17,258 nucleotides of DNA from Treponema sp. GTDB lineage: Bacteria; Spirochaetota; Spirochaetia; Treponematales; Treponemataceae. Below, one piece after another: positions 1-7,492 of this stretch. The notes beneath the pieces were generated by a model. It was given only the letters and a program-made list of their open reading frames with translations. It ran no database searches and was not told the DNA's origin. Position numbers and translations under genes: made by a program. The DNA lies in the NCBI GenBank assembly GCA_012799545.1, contig JAAZLA010000170.1:1-17258 (forward strand). The letters are read 5' to 3'. Each line of letters starts with the position of its first letter. The first letter of the stretch is position 1.

Positions 1-65
1 GCAGCTTGTATAGAGGCATTTGAGTCATTAATGACAATAAGTACATTTTCAAATAAATGTTTCAC
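1..65 (-). CDS. N-terminus of probable universal stress protein (UspA family), truncated by window edge
   Basis: A reading frame starts with GTG at 65 and runs off the window at 1, giving only 21 complete codons. An AGGAG Shine-Dalgarno sequence lies 7 nt upstream of the GTG. The visible peptide (VKHLFENVLIVINDSNASIQ) has the beta-strand-then-Asp pattern of the UspA nucleotide-binding fold, in which a hydrophobic strand ends in D-x-S-x-x-S/A. Too little is visible to see the later G-x2-G-x9-G-S/T motif that separates ATP-binding from non-binding members. The gene lies 86 nt below atpD on the same strand, so it may be read from the ATPase transcript, or from the weak promoter candidate at 125-153. 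The family call rests on this short match only; another Rossmann-like protein is possible. Confidence 0.5.
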   Translation of the reverse strand, partial: MKHLFENVLIVINDSNASIQA

Positions 66-124
66 TATACTACTCCTTTGTACATGCAGAAAAGACATTT
101 TCTTCGAGATTTTTCTTTTCTACG

Positions 125-153
125 CGTATAGCAACAAATAGAGACCTTGTCCT
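125..153 (-). promoter_or_regulatory. Weak promoter candidate upstream of the Usp-like gene
   Basis: On the minus strand AGGACA (153-148, 4 of 6 to the -35 consensus), a 17-nt spacer, and TATACG (130-125, 4 of 6) preceded by TG-N form an extended -10 arrangement. Transcription would start near 118, about 53 nt before the GTG start. The -35 overlaps the atpD stop. It is a pattern match only. No convincing terminator separates atpD from this gene. Confidence 0.22.
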
Positions 154-775
154 ATGAGCGCCCATGCTTTGACTTAAGCGCTTTTAAGACAAAGATGCTC
201 TCACGCTCTCGTTCTTCCAAAACAGTTTCTATATATTCCTTTGTTTCCTTCGTTTGCGGAATAACCATTTTTTCCAAGGCATTTACCCGCCTTTGTGTTT
301 TTTTTACCTCAGTTGCAAGGCGCCAGGCTATCGTTCGAATCGAAGCCATTTCTGTAAGCAACTTTAACAATTCAAAAAATTCAGCCATAACAGCATCGGT
401 TTCAGCAAATGAATCGACAAAAGAATAAAACAATTCACGCTTAGGTAGGGCAACAGAAACAGAAGAAAAACTCATGCCACCAGCTGACATTTCTTTTTCA
501 TGGATTTGAAAATCGTACTGAACTGCTTGCGATAATCGCTCAACGGTATCAACACCGGTAACAAGGAGCATTTTTCGCAAAGCAGGAAAGGCTTTTTCAA
601 CTTGGGCATTGATTCTTTGCTCAAGCAACTTTACTTGCTCAACCATACGCATCAATTCCATAACCAAAATTTCTCGTTTTTGTTCGAGCAGTTCGTATCC
701 ATCTTGTGAAATAGCAAGCTGTTCATTCATAACGAGAAGATTTGATTTTGTCGGTGCAATATTTAGTCGTGCCAT
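152..775 (-). CDS. atpD: V/A-type ATPase subunit D (central rotor stalk)
   Basis: The 207-residue protein is the axle subunit of V1/A1: a long antiparallel coiled coil that turns inside the A3B3 head and couples ATP hydrolysis or synthesis to c-ring rotation. Family hallmarks are visible. The N-terminus reads APTKSNLL and is followed by a KRE-x-L-containing helix (residues about 30-60). A variable middle section follows, then a C-terminal helix with the conserved KKTQRRVNALE segment (about 158-168). Length is typical (about 200-220). The ATG at 775 has AGAGG about 8 nt upstream. Unlike the rest of the cluster, which overlaps or is tightly spaced, this gene is 113 nt from atpB, so it may have some separate control. 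It is the last ATPase gene, as in most V/A-type operons that end A-B-D. Confidence 0.96.
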   Translation of the reverse strand: MARLNIAPTKSNLLVMNEQLAISQDGYELLEQKREILVMELMRMVEQVKLLEQRINAQVEKAFPALRKMLLVTGVDTVERLSQAVQYDFQIHEKEMSAGGMSFSSVSVALPKRELFYSFVDSFAETDAVMAEFFELLKLLTEMASIRTIAWRLATEVKKTQRRVNALEKMVIPQTKETKEYIETVLEERERESIFVLKALKSKHGRS

Positions 776-788
776 ACCTATGCCTCTT

Positions 789-815
789 AAAAAAGTATAC
801 CATACTACGCTTTTT
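789..815 (-). promoter_or_regulatory. Hairpin with T-run or extended -10 element between atpB and atpD
   Basis: In the transcript, five A residues and a 4-nt bulge are followed by AGTAT, a GGT loop, ATACT and then six T residues. This is a bulged stem running into a T-run, so it could act as a weak attenuator. The same bases contain TGGTATACT (802-794), which matches an extended -10 with 5 of 6 consensus positions. A -35 is poor (TTTTAA at 17 nt). A start from this -10 would fall near 787, at the Shine-Dalgarno sequence itself. The sequence does not decide between the two readings. The surrounding gap (776-888) is very A/T rich and holds no gene. Confidence 0.28.
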
Positions 816-888
816 ATTAAAACCTTTTAAAAAATATTTTTATTCTTTTTTAGGTTTATAAAAATCTCAGGTAAACTAATGCTTTGTT

Positions 889-2274
889 TTAGGAAAGCTG
901 CTCTGGTCCCAAGTATTTATCTATCAGTTTTTTATCAATCCTATAAAGCTCTGAACGTGGAAGTAAGGAAAGCATCTGCCAACCAGCATCAAGCGTTTCG
1001 GCTATACTTCGATCTTCTTCTTCTTTTTGAGAGAAAAACTCCATTTCAAGCTTGTTCCCAAAGTCTAAGTACTGCTTATCGAGAGGCGATAATTCTTCCT
1101 CCCCAATAATCGCAGCAAGGTTACGAATCGATTTTACCTTAGAATAGGCAGCAAAAAGCTGACTTGAAACATCCTTGTGGTCATCTCGCGTCATTCCTTC
1201 TCCTATACCGTCTTTCATAAGACGAGATAAGCTCGGAAGTCCCGCAACAGGCGGATAAATACCTTTTTGATACATTTCCCTATCTAATACAATTTGTCCT
1301 TCAGTGATATAACCAGTAAGGTCAGGAATGGGATGAGAAATATCATCATTGGGCATGGTTAAAATAGGAATTTGTGTGATAGAACCACTTGAGCCCTTGA
1401 TCTTTCCTGCCCGCTCATATAGTTCAGCTAAATCCGAATACAAGTAGCCAGGATAGCCTTTTCTGCCAGGAACTTCTCCTCGTGTCGTTGAAATTTCTCG
1501 AAGTGCTTCACAGTAGTTTGTCATATCGGTCATAACAACGAGGACGTGCATGTTTTTTTCAAAGGCTAGATATTCTGCGGCGGTCAGCGCACAACGAGGC
1601 GTAATAATACGCTCAATCGAAGGAGCATCGGCGAGGGATTGAAAAAGTACAACACGAGATAAAACGCCCGATTGCTCAAAGGTGTCGACAAAAAAGCGTG
1701 CAACGTCGTACTTAATTCCCATGCCAGCAAAAACCATTACAAATTCTTCATCTGCACTTAAAATTTTTGCTTGGCGAATAATCTGTGCTGCAAGTCTATT
1801 GTGTGGCAAGCCGTTTCCAGAAAAAATGGGAAGTTTTTGCCCACGAATAAGGGTGTTCATTCCATCGATGGAGCTCACTCCCGTTTGAATAAAATCCCTC
1901 GGATATTCCCGTGCATAGGGATTTAAAGGCAAGCCGTTTACATTGCGCTTTGTCGATGAAATAATCTCATCGTAGCCGTCGATGGGTTTTCCAAGTCCGT
2001 TAAAAACACGACCGAGTAAGCCCTCCCCGACACGCAACTCCATGGGTTCTTCTAAAAACTCTATACTTGTTTCATCGAGGTCTAAGCCATTCGTCGAACC
2101 AAACACTTGTACAACAGCCATATCTTCAGAAATGTCGATAATTCGTCCCGTCTTTTTTTCACCAAGTCGGTCTCGCACATAAACTATTTCACCAAAAAAG
2201 CTATTTTCGCTACGCTTTACAATAACAATTGGTCCGTCAACTGTTTTTAGACCCTTATATTCTATACCTTTCAT
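889..2274 (-). CDS. atpB: V/A-type ATPase subunit B (non-catalytic head subunit)
   Basis: The 461-residue protein is the regulatory subunit that alternates with subunit A in the A3B3 hexamer. An N-terminal beta-barrel domain (about 1-75) precedes the RecA-like domain. The P-loop position reads SGNGLPHN (152-159) and lacks the GKT of an active Walker A site, as is normal for the B family, so this is not a defect. PSLSRLMKDG (347-356) carries the arginine supplied to the neighbouring catalytic site (Arg351). The segment ERAGKIKGSSGSITQIPIL (287-305) is also characteristic. Length matches the family (about 455-470). Its ATG overlaps the atpA stop by one base (TAATG), so translation is probably coupled, which suits the 1:1 stoichiometry of A and B. 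Confidence 0.98.
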   Translation of the reverse strand: MKGIEYKGLKTVDGPIVIVKRSENSFFGEIVYVRDRLGEKKTGRIIDISEDMAVVQVFGSTNGLDLDETSIEFLEEPMELRVGEGLLGRVFNGLGKPIDGYDEIISSTKRNVNGLPLNPYAREYPRDFIQTGVSSIDGMNTLIRGQKLPIFSGNGLPHNRLAAQIIRQAKILSADEEFVMVFAGMGIKYDVARFFVDTFEQSGVLSRVVLFQSLADAPSIERIITPRCALTAAEYLAFEKNMHVLVVMTDMTNYCEALREISTTRGEVPGRKGYPGYLYSDLAELYERAGKIKGSSGSITQIPILTMPNDDISHPIPDLTGYITEGQIVLDREMYQKGIYPPVAGLPSLSRLMKDGIGEGMTRDDHKDVSSQLFAAYSKVKSIRNLAAIIGEEELSPLDKQYLDFGNKLEMEFFSQKEEEDRSIAETLDAGWQMLSLLPRSELYRIDKKLIDKYLGPEQLS

Positions 2275-4067
2275 TAAATCACCGCCTTACGGTAAATATG
2301 CTCAATTGTCGAAAATTCTTCATCCATCTTCATTCGCACCTTCGTTATTTCATCAAGAGCATCATTTGGCACAGATGTTTTTATACGAATAATATCTTCT
2401 CGTATCGAAAGAGCGCTTATTTTTAGCAAGGGCGAGCCATTTTTTATGAGGGCAGCACTTCGCTCGTAAAACTGCATCATTAAATCGATAATGAGTATTT
2501 GTTTTTCAGGAACGGAAAAAACGTCAATGTCATCAAAAGCATTTTGCTGCAAAAAGCCATTTTTTATCATTTCTGAAACAATGAGTACTAAACGCTCAGA
2601 ATCGGGAAGTGCATCGGGGCCGATGAGGCGCACAATCTGTTGCAATCGCTCTTCTCGCTTGAGTAAATCAAGAGCTTTTCCGCGAATCTCTGCCCAGCGT
2701 GGGTCAAGGTTATCCCACCAGGAGCGCACTTCCTCTGCGTATTCGGAGTAGGATTCAATCCATCCGATTGCAGGATAATGCCGTGCATTTGCCAAGTCGC
2801 GATCGAGTGCCCAAAAGCATCGAATAAAGCGTTTTGTATGTTGTGTTACCGGCTCTGAAAAGTCCCCTCCAGGAGGAGAAACTGCACCGATAATAGAAAC
2901 AGATCCTTCTTTTTTACTAAGACTGATAATACGACCTGCTCTTTCGTAAAACTCTGCAAGACGTGTAGGCAAATATGCCGGAAAGCCTTCTTCAGCAGGC
3001 ATTTCTTCCATACGCCCTGAAAGTTCACGAAGTGCCTCTGCCCAACGGCTCGTTGAGTCAGCCATAATCGCAACAGCGAGTCCCATGTCGCGGTAGTATT
3101 CTGCCAGGGTTATACCCGAGTACAAGGAAACTTCACGAGCAGCAACGGGCATATTCGAGGTGTTTGCAATGAGAATTGTCCGCTCCATAAGTGATCGCCC
3201 GGTTCGCGGGTCAATGAGGGAGGGAAACTCGGTAAGCACATCGGTCATCTCATTGCCCCGCTCACCACAACCTATGTAGACAATAATGTCTGCATCACAC
3301 CACTTTGCGATAGCGTGCTGTGTCATAGTTTTTCCCGTACCAAAGCCGCCGGGAATTGCTGCAGTTCCGCCTTTCGAAAGCGGAAAAAAGACATCTATAA
3401 TTCTTTGTCCTGTAATCAATGGCTCTGAAACCATCAGTTTTTCTGCAAAGGGTCGGGGTTTTCGCACTGGCCAATAATGGGCGAGCTTGATTTCCTCCCC
3501 TAGTTCGGTTTTTGCTATTGTCTCGTTTATGCTATAGTCCCCTTGTGGAGAAAAGGAAACAAGGCGTTTTCCTCGAATAAAGGGCGGAACCATAATACTA
3601 TGTTTTACTGAAGACGTTTCCTGCACAAAACCAATGCTCATGCCCGCTTCTATTTTATACAGTGTTTTTCCACTGCCATCTATCTCTGTTTTTAAGTCAT
3701 CGTTTGGGTTAAATGTCCATTTCTTTTCCGTATCAAGGGCCTCAAGGCGCTCTCCTGGAAGTAAAAAAGCGCCGCTTTTTTCATACATTTCTTTTAAAGG
3801 TCGTTGAATACCATCATAAATAGTTCCAATAAGTCCTGGACCTAAGTGTACAGAAAGCGCTCTTTGTTGACTAACAACTTTTTCGCCAACACGCATACCA
3901 GTTGTATCTTCGTATACTTGAACGGTTGCAAGACCCTTATTTTGGCGTATTACTTCCCCGATAAGTTTTGCTTCCCCTACATCTACAACATCATATAAGC
4001 CACAACTATCTAAACCACTCGCATATACAATGGGGCCAGATATTCTCGTAATTTTACCTTCAATCAT
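2274..4067 (-). CDS. atpA: V/A-type ATPase catalytic subunit A
   Basis: The 597-residue protein is the catalytic subunit of the soluble head, hydrolysing or making ATP. In order it has a beta-barrel domain (about 1-70), the A-specific insertion called the non-homologous region (about 110-190, with KKWTFNP at 115-121), and the RecA-like domain. That domain carries the Walker A motif PGGFGTGKT (239-247), the catalytic glutamate in GERGNE (268-273), the Walker B region ending in Asp337 (ADSTSRWAEALRE), and GAVSPPGGDFSEPV (394-407). All key residues are present. The insertion and the GERGNE motif separate it from F-type beta. The ATG overlaps the atpE stop by 4 nt (ATGA), and GGGAGG lies 8 nt upstream. 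It is followed without a gap by atpB. Confidence 0.98.
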   Translation of the reverse strand: MIEGKITRISGPIVYASGLDSCGLYDVVDVGEAKLIGEVIRQNKGLATVQVYEDTTGMRVGEKVVSQQRALSVHLGPGLIGTIYDGIQRPLKEMYEKSGAFLLPGERLEALDTEKKWTFNPNDDLKTEIDGSGKTLYKIEAGMSIGFVQETSSVKHSIMVPPFIRGKRLVSFSPQGDYSINETIAKTELGEEIKLAHYWPVRKPRPFAEKLMVSEPLITGQRIIDVFFPLSKGGTAAIPGGFGTGKTMTQHAIAKWCDADIIVYIGCGERGNEMTDVLTEFPSLIDPRTGRSLMERTILIANTSNMPVAAREVSLYSGITLAEYYRDMGLAVAIMADSTSRWAEALRELSGRMEEMPAEEGFPAYLPTRLAEFYERAGRIISLSKKEGSVSIIGAVSPPGGDFSEPVTQHTKRFIRCFWALDRDLANARHYPAIGWIESYSEYAEEVRSWWDNLDPRWAEIRGKALDLLKREERLQQIVRLIGPDALPDSERLVLIVSEMIKNGFLQQNAFDDIDVFSVPEKQILIIDLMMQFYERSAALIKNGSPLLKISALSIREDIIRIKTSVPNDALDEITKVRMKMDEEFSTIEHIYRKAVI

Positions 4068-4708
4068 TCTGGAAGCCTCCCTGAAAACAAGGCATCGACT
4101 AATTCAAAGGAATAGGTATCGATTAAGCCTTCTATAAGCTCTTCAAGCATAACCCGACAGACAATGGAGCCATCTTTCGCTTCTAAAACAAAGCCTTCAG
4201 GTTTATATCCTTCTACGGAATTTTTATGTAATATGCCTGTTTCACAGACTTTTAAACTTTCTATATCTATACTTTTTTTTCCAAACACATTTGTAACGAT
4301 GCTCACAAGTGCATCCTTGTCATAATAGCATTCCTTTACGATAAAAGACGGTTCAGCAATAACATCGCTATATGAACGAAGCATAGATTCATAGACCTTG
4401 TTTTTTTCTTCCAAAGGGAGAGACATAATATGTGTGTACATTTGCTTTCGGACACTTTCTGTTTGGAAAGAAACCTTAAAACGTTGTTTTTTTAAAGGAA
4501 TTTTTGCATCGAGGTCTTTTTTGAAATACGCTAATTTATTTTGAAAAACAAGTTCTTTTTCTTGTCTTAAAGCATCAATTTTTTGTGATACAGAAGAAAG
4601 AATTTTTTCTGCTTCTTTATCAGCAGACTGTAAAATATGCTCAGCCTTCACTCTGGCATCTTCGAGTATTTCTTTATCCAGTAATTCGGTAGATCTCAGT
4701 TCTTCCAT
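4064..4708 (-). CDS. atpE: V/A-type ATPase subunit E (peripheral stalk)
   Basis: The 214-residue protein fits subunit E, which pairs with the small G/H-type subunit to form the peripheral stalk that holds the head still during rotation. Residues about 1-85 are a charged helix with many Lys and Glu and repeated Ala-Glu-x-Ile-Leu patterns, which suggests coiled coil. Residues about 100-214 are a mixed globular domain that should bind the top of the A3B3 head. The call rests on this layout, the length (about 190-215 in the family) and the position between F and A; sequence conservation in subunit E is low. The start lies 11 nt after the atpF stop, with AGGATGG overlapping that stop. Confidence 0.88.
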   Translation of the reverse strand: MEELRSTELLDKEILEDARVKAEHILQSADKEAEKILSSVSQKIDALRQEKELVFQNKLAYFKKDLDAKIPLKKQRFKVSFQTESVRKQMYTHIMSLPLEEKNKVYESMLRSYSDVIAEPSFIVKECYYDKDALVSIVTNVFGKKSIDIESLKVCETGILHKNSVEGYKPEGFVLEAKDGSIVCRVMLEELIEGLIDTYSFELVDALFSGRLPE

Positions 4709-4719
4709 TTATCACCATC

Positions 4720-5058
4720 CTAAATATGTATACCAATCGCTTCACGAATTGCATCGGTAAGGGATTTTTTCCCTTCGATATGTCCGTGGAGACCAGGTAT
4801 TTCTACAATGAGGGGAAATGAGCCCTTCATTTGCCACTGACGAATTTCGTCTTCAATCATTGAGGCAGCCTCTTCTGTTAAAATAAGAATTTTCGGCCTT
4901 TCGCTCAAAACAGGTGCATGCAAGTCTCTCGAACCTTTGCCCGTAAGTCGTTCAAAGACTTCGAGCATCTCGGTTCGATTTGAGACAGTTTCACCAGCAA
5001 CACCAACAAGAGAAAAAGCTAAAACAAGTTCTCTTTCGCCAATAAAAAAATATTGCAC
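4720..5058 (-). CDS. atpF: V/A-type ATPase subunit F (central stalk)
   Basis: The 112-residue protein matches subunit F (NtpG in Enterococcus naming), a small Rossmann-like protein that binds subunit D and can modulate activity. Visible family features are an N-terminal ELVLAFSLVGV strand-loop, a central KILILTEEAA strand, and PLIVEIPG (about 82-89). It begins with GTG at 5058. There is no in-frame alternative between the atpK stop and this codon. The nearest Shine-Dalgarno-like bases (CGGA) are poorly spaced and sit in a small CGG/CCG hairpin (5060-5070). The weak start is probably real and may keep F low relative to the multi-copy K subunit encoded just upstream. Confidence 0.93.
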   Translation of the reverse strand: MQYFFIGERELVLAFSLVGVAGETVSNRTEMLEVFERLTGKGSRDLHAPVLSERPKILILTEEAASMIEDEIRQWQMKGSFPLIVEIPGLHGHIEGKKSLTDAIREAIGIHI

Positions 5059-5076
5059 TCGGTATTTCCGTTTTAA

Positions 5077-5382
5077 CTACAGAATAAGAATGAGAAGTCC
5101 AACAAGGAAGCCCCACAAACAAATACCTTCTGCAAGCCCAACGAAGGGAAGCGCTTTACCAGAAAGTTCTGCATTTTCACTCATAGCACCCATAGCAGCT
5201 GCACCGATTTTCGCAACAGCCATGCCACCAGCGACACAAGCAAAACCAACTGCAAGGGCTGCGGCGAGGTATTTCACCCAAGAAAAATCTGTTACGTTTT
5301 GAACTGTTTCTGCTTCAGCAAAAAGCATAGCGCTTGAAAGCAGGAGCATACAGAACATTAAAACTGCAATTTTCTTTTTCAT
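5077..5382 (-). CDS. atpK: V/A-type ATPase subunit K (membrane c-ring proteolipid)
   Basis: From the ATG at 5382 the product is 101 residues. Residues 1-24 form a signal peptide (MKKK, hydrophobic core, FAEA), followed by one helical hairpin with transmembrane helices at about 36-66 and 76-101. The polar loop is at SENAELSGK. Glu85, in LPFVGLAEG, is the ion-carrying carboxylate. The mature protein would be about 8 kDa with one hairpin, like bacterial A-type c subunits and unlike the four-helix eukaryotic 16-kDa form. The ATG was chosen over an in-frame GTG at 5406 because GGAG lies 5 nt before the ATG, the GTG has no Shine-Dalgarno sequence, and the signal peptide begins at MKKK. The gene is preceded by two RNA hairpins and followed by atpF. 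Confidence 0.94.
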   Translation of the reverse strand: MKKKIAVLMFCMLLLSSAMLFAEAETVQNVTDFSWVKYLAAALAVGFACVAGGMAVAKIGAAAMGAMSENAELSGKALPFVGLAEGICLWGFLVGLLILIL

Positions 5383-5387
5383 TTTTA

Positions 5388-5391
5388 CTCC
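5388..5391 (-). promoter_or_regulatory. Ribosome binding site that fixes the atpK start
   Basis: GGAG sits 5 nt upstream of the ATG at 5382. It lies inside the 8-codon extension that would be translated if the GTG at 5406 were used. The GTG itself has no purine-rich sequence at a suitable distance, so the ATG is preferred. Confidence 0.65.
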
Positions 5392-5437
5392 ATCTTTGTA
5401 CTTCACCTTAGATACAGAAGTACGATAATATTAGCAG

Positions 5438-5475
5438 GTTTGCAACGCAAACATTTATATAAAGGCTTTCGCCTT
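5438..5475 (-). promoter_or_regulatory. Two tandem RNA hairpins in the atpI-atpK gap
   Basis: Directly after the atpI stop the transcript forms AAGGC-GAAA-GCCTT (5475-5462), a perfect 5-bp stem closed by a GNRA tetraloop. After 9 nt comes GTTTGC-GTT-GCAAAC (5452-5438), a perfect 6-bp stem. Neither is followed by a T-run, so they do not look like terminators. They sit just upstream of the gene for the c-ring subunit, which is needed in many copies per complex. RNA processing or protection of the downstream segment is a reasonable inference. Confidence 0.55.
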
Positions 5476-5477
5476 AT

Positions 5478-7478
5478 CTATCCTTTTGCACCTTTGTAGA
5501 CAAAGACAAAGGGTTCAAATTCTCTTCCCGCTTCACTAAAGAACTTTGAAAAGAATTCATAGTATTGCAATCGAACAACTTGAATGGCGACAATCATACC
5601 TTCCAAAACAATAACAATGAGGTTTCCAACAATCGAAACCAAAACACCGCCAACTATTCCAAATAGCGTTCCGCTCGATTGTACCAAGGCAGTCATGGAA
5701 AAAATGATATAACCCAAAACCGCGTGAGCAAGTGCAAAGGCGCCCACACGTAAAAAACTCACCGAGTTAGAAAGATAACTGGAAAGTACTTCGAGTATTT
5801 CAACAAGCCCTTCGATTATCGCTGTTCCAATTCCTAATGGGAAAATGGGTTTTTGCTTTGTAAAAAGCCTTTCAAGAGGATGAGCAAAAAAGACACCAAA
5901 AAGAGTGATTCCTATAGCTATCCAATCGTAGAGCATAAAAGTCGACTTAAAAGCAAAGATCCGAATAATAACAAAGGCAATGTACCAGTAAAAAAGCAAG
6001 CCAAACATACCTGTTTTACCAAAAACAGCTTTTTCAGGTTTTTTGAGTAAAAAATTATTGACAATATTTATTATTAAACCTATGGAATTTATAATAAAGC
6101 CATTCGCTATGGTAAACAAAAAGAAATAAAAGAGCTTATCGAGGGAATCAGCTGCGGGCATGAGATCTAAGACTCTGTCTTGGCTTTCACCAAAGAGCCC
6201 GGTAACAAACCGCCCAAAGGGAATAAGTACATGCTCATTTGCAAAAAATTCTCCTGTAAGTAGCCCCATAATAGTACTACTACAACCTATCGCTATAAAA
6301 ATAGCCCCAAACTTTGGATCTACGGGGAATTTTTTTATTACCCCTACTGTCATTAGGATACCAATTAAAAGAAACACAAGTCCCTGGCCCGCATCGCCGA
6401 ACATAATTCCAAACAAAATAGTAAAGAAAAAGGCAACGAGCGGAGTTGGATCTATAGTTCCGTATAAAGGAGCGCCATAGCTAAAAACCATTCTCTCAAA
6501 GGCTGAAACAAACTTACCATGTTGTAGCTTTACCGGCACCTTTTCTTGCCCAGCACGAACAGACGGAACCTCTTCAGGTTGATATTGCCGTATTGCAATT
6601 CGCCCCTCGGAAAGATTGTCTAAATCACTCGTAAAGCCACGCATATGACTTTTGGGTATCCAACCTGTTATACGATAGACATATTGTGTTGCCTCTAAAC
6701 GAGATTGCATAGAAGCGACTTGCATAGCCAAAGAATAGGAGCTTAACAATGTATAGATTTCATCAGTATGTAGTTGAGCAAAGTTACGTTTTTCTGTTTC
6801 GATTGCTTCAAGTTCTTTTGCCGCAACATCCAATTTTTTCTTCATCCCAACTATGACATCATCAGGAATTCCTTGAAAGTTTTCTGGAATTTCCAGAGGC
6901 ACAAAGCCAGCACGTTTTAATTCAGCATCGAGAGCAAAGCGACCTTTTTTAGAGGCGGCTGCGAGAATACGTGTTTTATCTTCACCGAGTGGAATAATGA
7001 GCCCTCTATCTCCAAGGGAAAAAGAAAGCGAATCTATAGCGGCAGGATCTATTTTTCCAATACGTATTGATAAAAAAGAAAGGTATTCAAGCTCAGAATA
7101 GGGTAATTTTAAGTTAGAAAAAGAAAGCGCCTCTTGATAGGTTTCTTCCAATCTTTGCTTCGCTTCTTTTGCCCCTATTTCCCTTTCTCGTAAATCACGA
7201 ACTGAAGCACTCAGCTCCTTTACGCGTGCTGCTTCGCCTTCTGTGGGAAGACTTGCACCTTCAACAAAGGTTTCTAAATCTTCTATATGTAAATAAGAGC
7301 GGATATCTTGCAAGGAGTCAAAAGCTCTCGATTCTTCACTTGTTTCCGCAGCTTTTTCATCATCAATATGTGATTGAAACTGAAAATCACCTTTTTTCCC
7401 CAAGTATTCTAATACAAAACTAATGTCTCGTTTGTGAATCATCAATTCTATGAGCTGCATAGATACTGTTCGTGCCAT
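5478..7478 (-). CDS. atpI: V/A-type ATPase membrane subunit I (a-subunit equivalent)
   Basis: The 666-residue protein is the membrane stator that forms the ion half-channels against the c-ring. Residues 1 to about 340 are a cytoplasmic domain with two coiled-coil arms (about 80-120 and 210-235) that bind the peripheral stalks. Residues about 341-650 hold seven or eight transmembrane helices. Conserved signatures are FGIMFGDAGQG (356-366), SYLSNSVSFLRVGAFALAHA (567-586) with the essential Arg577 facing the c-ring Glu, and a second Arg in IQVVRLQYYEFFSKF (about Arg636). The end reads FEPFVFVYKG, as expected for the family. The ATG has AGAGGAGG a few nt upstream. It lies 14 nt after atpC. Confidence 0.97.
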   Translation of the reverse strand: MARTVSMQLIELMIHKRDISFVLEYLGKKGDFQFQSHIDDEKAAETSEESRAFDSLQDIRSYLHIEDLETFVEGASLPTEGEAARVKELSASVRDLREREIGAKEAKQRLEETYQEALSFSNLKLPYSELEYLSFLSIRIGKIDPAAIDSLSFSLGDRGLIIPLGEDKTRILAAASKKGRFALDAELKRAGFVPLEIPENFQGIPDDVIVGMKKKLDVAAKELEAIETEKRNFAQLHTDEIYTLLSSYSLAMQVASMQSRLEATQYVYRITGWIPKSHMRGFTSDLDNLSEGRIAIRQYQPEEVPSVRAGQEKVPVKLQHGKFVSAFERMVFSYGAPLYGTIDPTPLVAFFFTILFGIMFGDAGQGLVFLLIGILMTVGVIKKFPVDPKFGAIFIAIGCSSTIMGLLTGEFFANEHVLIPFGRFVTGLFGESQDRVLDLMPAADSLDKLFYFFLFTIANGFIINSIGLIINIVNNFLLKKPEKAVFGKTGMFGLLFYWYIAFVIIRIFAFKSTFMLYDWIAIGITLFGVFFAHPLERLFTKQKPIFPLGIGTAIIEGLVEILEVLSSYLSNSVSFLRVGAFALAHAVLGYIIFSMTALVQSSGTLFGIVGGVLVSIVGNLIVIVLEGMIVAIQVVRLQYYEFFSKFFSEAGREFEPFVFVYKGAKG

Positions 7479-7492
7479 ACGTCCTCCTCTGG

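Noticed and set aside
89..120. Possible terminator between atpD and the Usp-like gene
   Set aside because: GAAAAGA/TCTTTTC pair only at the ends around a long loop, and no T-run follows.
147..428. Plus-strand open frame opposite atpD
   Set aside because: It mirrors the coding constraints of atpD, has no family resemblance, and overlaps a well-supported gene throughout; the same applies to other plus-strand frames such as 10379-10777 and 4937-5302.
1796..1821. Loss of Walker A motif in the ATPase B subunit as a sign of decay
   Set aside because: A degenerate P-loop is normal for the non-catalytic B family, and the rest of the protein is intact.
5383..5406. GTG start at 5406 for atpK
   Set aside because: No Shine-Dalgarno sequence precedes it; the ATG at 5382 has GGAG at 5 nt and starts a normal signal peptide.
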